NCBI RefSeq assembly: GCF_050003625.1 | Contig: NC_134398.1 | Location: 67,092,891 to 67,156,890 of the forward strand | Direction of reading: 5' to 3' | Length of the DNA: 64,000 nucleotides | From: Haematobia irritans | Taxonomy: Eukaryota; Arthropoda; Insecta; Diptera; Muscidae | Part shown: in pieces, positions 58,385 to 64,000 of the stretch | Position numbering within the stretch: the first letter of the stretch is position 1 | Layout: each line of letters begins with the position of its first letter | The notes under the pieces: model-generated | What the model was told of the DNA's origin: nothing | The model's database searches: none | The model's input: the letters and a program-made list of their open reading frames with translations, nothing else | Program-made: the position numbers and the translations under genes

Positions 58385-59312
58385 GGGAGCCACCGTGGTG
58401 CAATGATTAGCTTGCCCGCCTTGCATACCAAGAGTCATGGGTTCCAAAAAGTTTTTCATCACTGAATTATCCCCTCTCTGCACTGAAAAAATATTGTCGT
58501 GAGGCCAAAGATTTTATGTCCTTAAAATACGAAAGCAAATTTTGCTTAGCATAGAAGACGCATTTCTCAATTATAAAGTCTTTTTCCCTGTCCAAACGTC
58601 GATAAACTTTTCAATGAAGTCGTGTTGTCCTTATAATTAAGTGATTTCACTTAAAAATGGGTATCATAACATGAAAGAAAAAATGTTTGGGCTAAGGTCA
58701 ACTTGACTTTAATAATTCAGAAAAATTCTTTAAATTTAATGAAATTGTCTTTAAATTTGTTGTCTTTTTGCATCTTGACTACAAAGCAAAAAATCGTTCA
58801 AATATAGGACATGTTTTTCAACACATTATTTTAAAGACATTTTGTACTTGAAACATAGAATAATTTCTACTGCAAGTCGAGTCTTAATTTGGAAAATAAG
58901 GTTGTCGTTAAGTCGGTTTTAAAGGACTTTGATGGCATATGAAGAAAAAAAGCTGAAAAAGCGAAATATTAAAATTTGCTTCCTAGAAGCAAGTACACAA
59001 AACCCAAATTTAAAAGAGAATTGTATTCTTCGCTTCTTTGGCTCGGATTCAATACCAAAATTGTTAAAATAAAGACAAAGTCTTTGGAACCGGACATGCT
59101 TTTTTCAGTGCATAATGCTGGTGATATTTCTGAGAGTTTAATAATTTCTTTAATTGTTTTCACAGCAATGTGAAACGCCGTTCAAACTCGGCTATAAAAA
59201 GGAGGGATCTTGTCATTGAACTAAAAATAGAATCGGACAGCACTCAGATATAATAGAGAAGTTCACCACTGCAGTATCACAATCTACTGCCACTATACCT
59301 AAACTAACTATA
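58385..59312 (+). mobile_element. tRNA-derived SINE, copy 2, split by a family B MITE
   Basis: Head: GGGAGCCACCGTGGTGCAAT (A box) and GTCATGGGTTCCAAAA (worn B box). Body stops at 58480 and resumes at 59111 with ATAATGCTGGTGATATTTCT, GAAACGCCGTTCAAACTCGG and GAAGTTCACCACTGCAG, ending in ACCTAAACTAA. Without the insert it is about 300 bp, similar to copy 1. Confidence 0.75.
58481..59110 (-). mobile_element. Family B MITE nested in SINE copy 2
   Basis: CACTGAAAAAATATTGTCG to ...GGACATGCTTTTTTCAGTG, perfect 10-bp inverted ends, 630 bp. Interior words (GGCTCGGATTCAATACC, GACAAAGTCTTTGGAACC) are the complement of the left part of 56473-57150. The bases next to both ends are TG and CA, extending the palindrome, so the duplication cannot be fixed. 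Confidence 0.75.
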
Positions 59313-59655
59313 CCGTTCTAGTATGCCCTAAAATACGTTGTATTAAAAACGATTTAATAGCTTTGGGAACGGTCCGTATTATTACATTGTCTACCCTTAA
59401 TGCCATATTTTCCTTTGTCTCTGTGTGTGTATATGTAAATAAATTTGTTATGGTTTGAAATCTAACGCCTCCACTCGCTCACTGCCATTACAACACAGCA
59501 ATCTATAAATTAAATATAAAACAGCTGTTAACCATAAAATATTAAGCACTAAATGCGACTTCTTCTTCTAGCAGGAAAGATTGATGAAATTACAGAGAAA
59601 GCCAATAGGCATAGATCAAAGCAACAGCATGATAATATTCGAAATCTAAGAACGA
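59313..59655. other. Noncoding DNA, nothing recognised
   Basis: No frame or repeat match. Confidence 0.4.
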
Positions 59656-60228
59656 CCCAGCAAAAAAAAAACGTAGCCAAAAAGTAGTGAAAATGTTCTT
59701 TTTGGATCCGGAAGTGGTGCAAAATTGACACGGAAGCGATGAATTTAACATGGGCTTATCATAGGATGGATCTCCACCATTTCAACAGTCGTTGCACTGA
59801 ATTTGGATCACTTCTTAAGGTGTGACGCGAATCCAGTGGTTTGGATGTGAATTAATACATTTTGTGATATTTTGACGAATAAATAATTTTAAATTTTTTT
59901 ATGATTTTTAATGCATTATAACGCTTGTCTGGAACGTTTACATCAAATATTTTCAAGATTCGCAATTTTTCTAGAAAGGTTTAAGTATTTTTTTTTCGGC
60001 AAAATTTAAGTAATGTGCACTATTTTATCAATTCTTAACCTTTTTTAACCTATTGAAACAATAAAATTTTAAATTTCCCACTAAATATATGAAAAAAAAG
60101 AGTTATAAAAATTTACCCAAATGAACTTCCTGTGCAGTTAAAATAAAGCACATCTTTGGGAGGACATTTTTGCAAGTGCTTTTAAAGTTGTGCCTGTAGA
60201 AGAACTTTGACATGTTTTTTTTTCTGGC
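59656..60228 (+). mobile_element. Family D MITE, copy 2
   Basis: It starts CCCAGCAAAAAAAAAACG and ends near TTTTTTTTTCTGGC. Co-linear with 52302-52800 over the full length plus an extra stretch of about 75 bp near 60060-60140. Confidence 0.75.
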
Positions 60229-60915
60229 TTGGATTTAACAAAATATTGGTGATTGACGTCTCATCACTTATCAGTTCAGATCAGCTCTTGAAGCGTCGTT
60301 GAAGTTTGGTTATATTACACAAGGGAACAATGCACAGTGGTCACTCCCTTTGGCCAAAAATAAAAAATCAAAGTTAGAAATTTGTCACAAAGTGTGGCAT
60401 CACTGTTTCTTATGTAAACAAGGTTTTACAATGTGTATTTGTTTTTGTTTTATTCCATCTGTACTCTTTGAGAACGGCTTCAAAAGAGAGAGCAAGTAAA
60501 CAGTTGGATTTTGAAGTGTGAAAAAGTATAAAATTAAGTGCACTTTTAAATAAATAAAACAAAAGAAAAAAAATGATATCGAAATAAATCGAAATGATTA
60601 TTGAATTAAATGGTATTAACTATATTTTAAAATAAAAAAACTGTGTAAAAATTGGTTTAAATTTGTTATAAAATCAATTTTTGTCAGTCTCATTGTTTCG
60701 TGTTCGTTCGTTCTTATATATAAATTTCATGTAGAGTTTTAGTTGTATTCCCCCCTGAAGTCTCCAATGGGATTTTTTGTGGTTTATTAGTTAATATTTC
60801 AAGATTCTAAATTGATAAAAATCAGCTGCTTTCTTTTGCCCCCCTTTGTGTTATCTCCCTAATACCGAAGTGGTCTTGTTTTTTTATATCCAAATATGAA
60901 TTTTTGTGTGGTGTT
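60229..60915. other. Noncoding DNA, nothing recognised
   Basis: AT-rich. The 66-codon frame at 60299-60499 has no support. No repeat match found. Confidence 0.4.
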
Positions 60916-61200
60916 TGTTAACACTAGTTTACACTGAAAATGTACATTTGATAACTTTTATTATGTATTTTGATCTGCTGAATTCGAAAATGAAGGTTAA
61001 AAAATTTTTATGAAACCGTTTTTGAGATATTCCGTTATTTTTAGTTTTTCTGACTTTTTTCACTAAACAAATTATACCTCGAGCTAGAAATGTCCGATTA
61101 TATCGTTGTTTGTACTTGAATGCAAGGTATTGAGATTGCGAACAAACGTGTATAATTGGATCTGTGATAAGTTAAGTGGTTCAAAATATATCGATGAAAA
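60916..61200 (+). repeat. Family J repeat copy
   Basis: ACACTAGTTTACACTGAAAA, TATGTATTTTGATCTGCTGA and TGAGATATTCCGTTATTTTT match the complement of 30845-31005. The last 80 bp (GTGTATAATTGGATCTGTGA) match 26005-26045. Confidence 0.6.
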
Positions 61201-61261
61201 TATGGCGACTTTTCAAAACAATCTTGAATTACTATTTCATGAAAACAGGATAAAAACTACT

Positions 61262-61975
61262 GCCCTTGGAGTAAAATCGGGAGATCGGTCTATACAGCCC
61301 AACACATGGGCTGATTCACCTCATTTCCTTTACATCTATTTGTGATCTTAAAATAATTCTAGATTTTAAATTTTAGGCAAATCGGATAGAAAGTACGTTT
61401 TCTAGAAGCCCAAAAAATAAAATCGGAAGATCGGTATATATAGGGGCTATACCAACACATGAACTATAACCATCATTTTCTTCACACCTATTTGTGGTCC
61501 TAAAATACCTCTGTATTTGAAGTTTAAGGCAAATCGGATAGAAAACACGGTTTCTAGAAGCCCAAGAAGTAAAATCGGGATATCGGTCTGTATGAGGGCT
61601 ATATAAACACATGGACCGATAGACCCCATTTTCGGCACTCCTATTTGTGGTCCTAAAATACCTCTAGATTTCCAATTTCAGAGAAATCGGATAGAAACTA
61701 TGGTTCCTAGAAGCCCAAGAAGTAAAATTGGGAGATCGGTCTATATGGGGGCTATACCAAAACATGGACCGATAAACACCATTTTCAGCTCACCTACTTC
61801 TGGTCCTAAAATACCTTTGGATTTCAATTTTCAGCCAAATCGGATAGAAAATACAGTTTCTAGAAGCCCAAGAAGTAAAATCGGGAGATCGGTCTATATG
61901 GGGGGATATACCAAAACGTCATCAATAAATCCCATTTTATCATTAAATAGTCGTGACATAATTATAAAGCCGTGA
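61262..61975 (+). repeat. Tandem array of ~153-bp units (family L), about five units
   Basis: The anchor AGATCGG occurs at 61282, 61428, 61580 (as ATATCGG), 61733 and 61886: periods 146, 152, 153 and 153. Each unit has a GGTCTATATGGGGGCTATA-like block, CCTAAAATACCT and AATCGGATAGAAA. The first block and the AATCGGAT words are shared with the family G core, so the two arrays are diverged relatives. Noncoding. Confidence 0.75.
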
Positions 61976-62335
61976 CCGAAGTTTCACGATGATACCTATA
62001 CTGGAAGTATTTTTGGCCGCTAACTCCATATAGCACCGACCACTGTGCAATGGTTCTGTTGATTAAGAACTGAATATTGTTTTTAAGGTTATTTGGGATG
62101 CTGAATCCAAATCTGCACTTTTTTTCTACCAGCTCGAGCTTTGGTTACCACCTTTAGGACGGGTTTTATACAGCATTACATAAATTAAATTTTGTTTCCC
62201 AGTAACGTAGACTTGAATGTATCCTTAGAATAATAAAATCAATTCCAAAATAATTAAAGTAAATAACTGGATTCGCTCTTTTTGATTGTAGATAGATAAT
62301 GTAGGTGTTTTTCCACAAATATTTTTCTTGTTATA
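61976..62335. other. Spacer between two related arrays
   Basis: No frame or repeat match. It ends AATATTTTTCTTG directly before the family G 5' end, resembling the 3' tail of a DINE-like element. Confidence 0.35.
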
Positions 62336-64000
62336 TCCTCCACCATAGGATGGGGGGTATATTAACTTTGTCATTCCGTTTGTAACACATCGAAATATTG
62401 CTCTAAGACCCCGTAAGGTATATATATTCTGGGTCGTGGTGAAATTCTAAGTCGATCTGAGCATGTCCGTCCGTCCGTCCGTTGAAATCACGCTAACTTC
62501 CGAACGAAACAAGCTATCAACTTGAAACGTGGCACAAGTAGTTGTTATTGATGTAGGTCGGACGGTATTGCAAATGGGCCATATCGGTCCACTTTTACGT
62601 ATAGACCCCATATAAACAGACCCCCAAATTTGTCTTGCGAGGCCTCTAAGAGAAGCAAATTTCATCCGATCCGGCTGAAATTTGGTACATGGTGTTAGTA
62701 TATGGTCTCTAACAACCATGCAAAAATTGGTTCATATCGGTCCATAATTATATATAGCCCCCATATAAACGGACCCCCAAATTTGGCTTGCGAGTCCTCT
62801 AAGAGAAGCAAATTTCATCCGATCCGGCTGAAATTCGGTACATGGTATTAGTATATGGTCTCTAACAACCATGCAAAAATTGGTCCACATCGGTCCATAA
62901 TTATATATAGCCCCCATATAAACCGATCCCACGATTTGGCTTGCAGAGCCTCTAAGAGAAACAAATTTCATCCGATACGGCTGAAATTTGGTATATGATG
63001 TTAGTATATGGTCTCTAATGACCATGTAAAAATTGGTCCATATCGGTCCATAATTATATATAGCCCCCATATAAACCGATCCCCCGATTTGGTTTGCAGA
63101 GCCTCTAAGAGAAACAAATTTCATCCGATACGGCTGAAATTTGGTATATGATGTTAGTATATGGTCTCTAATGACCATGCAACAATTGGTCTACATCGGT
63201 CCATAATTATATATAGCCCCCATATAAACCGATCCCACGATTTGGCTTGCAGAGCCTCTAAGAGAAACAAATTTCATCCGATACGGCTGAAATTTGGTAT
63301 ATGATGTTAGTATATGGTCCCTAATGACCATGCGAAAATTGGTCCACATCGGTCCATAATTATATATAGCCCCCATATAAACCGATCCCCCGATTTGGTT
63401 GCAGAGCCTCTAAGGGAAACAAATTTCATCCGATACGGCTGAAATTTGGTACATGATGTTAGGATATGGTCTCTAATGACCATGCAAAAATTGGTTCACA
63501 TCGGTCCATAATTATATATAGCCCCTATATAAACGGACCCCCAAATTTGGCTTGCGAGTCCTCTAAGAGAAGCAAATTTCATCCGATCCGGCTGAAATTT
63601 GGTACATGGTGTTAGTATATGGTCTCTAACAACCGTGCAAAAATTGGTCCATATCGGTCCATAATTATATAGCCCCCATATAAACCGATCCTCCGATTTG
63701 GCTTGCGGAGCCTCTAAGAGAAGCAAATTTCATCCGATCCGGCTGAAATTCGGTACATGGTATTAGTATATGGTCTCTAACAACCATGCAAAAATTGGTC
63801 CACATCGGTCCATAATTATATATAGCCCCCATATAAACCGATCCCCCGATTTGGCTTTCAGAGCCTCTAAGAGAAACAAATTTCATCCGATACGGCTGAA
63901 ATTTGGTACATGATGTTAGTATATGGTCTCTAATGACCATGTAAAAATTGGTCCATATCGGTCCATAATTATATATAGCCCCCATATAAACCGATCCCCC
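62336..64000 (+). mobile_element. Family G DINE-like element with 153-bp core array, cut by the window end
   Basis: Begins TTATATCCTCCACCATAGG, then the unique block (CATTCCGTTTGTAACACATC, GTCCGTCCGTCCGTCCG at about 62466, AACTTCCGAACGAAAC, TTGATGTAGGTCGGACGG), then nine or more units with the motif ATAGCCCCCATATAAACCGA. Units alternate between two variants: GCGAG..CTCTAAGAGAAGCAAATT with GATCCGGC, and GCAGAGCCTCTAAGAGAAAC with GATACGGC. Opposite in strand to 28566-30371. The 3' hairpin lies beyond the window. Open minus frames of 61-148 codons are again products of the 153-bp period. Confidence 0.75.

Noticed and set aside
62447..63985. Set of minus-strand frames (61-148 codons) with the same repeat peptide
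   Set aside because: Same explanation: core array of a family G element.

Overview
The window is eukaryotic, AT-rich, and looks like a dipteran genome full of transposons. The best guess is a muscid or other calyptrate fly of the house fly, stable fly or horn fly kind. The reasons are mariner elements whose inverted repeats match the irritans-subfamily type (Himar1 was described from horn fly), a tRNA-derived SINE, rosa-type DD41D elements, and large interspersed elements with tandem cores of about 150 bp. The species is inferred and no search was possible. No bacterial gene, CRISPR array, rRNA gene or free-standing tRNA gene was seen.

Only one place looks like a host protein-coding gene. 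A putative long exon at 14816-16504 (+) has a good 3' splice site, an A-rich leader with a short upstream ORF, a start codon at 16448, and 19 codons running straight into a consensus GTAAGT donor at 16505. The short peptide resembles the N-terminus of the NET zinc-finger proteins (Noc/Elbow/Nlz). No following exon is visible, so most of the window to the right is best read as a very long intron, and the left part as an upstream intron plus 5' region. Repeat-poor blocks (about 2.7-3.65, 19.2-19.8, 24.9-25.7, 32.9-34.0 and 49.9-51.1 kb) are the best candidates for host regulatory DNA.

Layout by region. 0-16 kb: degenerate repeats, a 250-bp palindromic MITE, a SINE, several CACTGAAAAA-type MITEs and the host exon. 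17-25 kb: fossil Tc1/mariner pieces, a 411-bp MITE, and an irritans-type mariner split by a 978-bp TA-flanked insert. 26-31 kb: a nest bounded by an inverted repeat, holding a deleted irritans mariner, an exact 80-bp tandem duplication, and a second mariner with a 1.8-kb Helentron/DINE-like element inserted at its stop codon. 32 kb: an internally deleted rosa (DD41D) element. 34-41.7 kb: further DINE-like copies, MITEs and a 364-bp (TA)n tract. 43-49.5 kb: a Ty3/gypsy gag fragment with a duplicated gag start, then a nearly complete CR1/jockey-type LINE on the minus strand. 51.3-54.5 kb: a hAT-like element with 8-bp target duplication carrying three nested TA-flanked MITEs, then a truncated Tc1-like element and a SINE relic. 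56-64 kb: more MITEs, a SINE split by a MITE, and two related 153-bp tandem arrays, the last running off the end of the window.

The genes do not form a pathway. The biology here is layered transposition: nearly every transposase is broken, and the insertion order can be read from junctions. The most interesting threads are the DINE-like families with 153-bp central repeats, the exact-length palindromic MITE family, the hAT nest, and the candidate NET-family exon inside so much repeat DNA.
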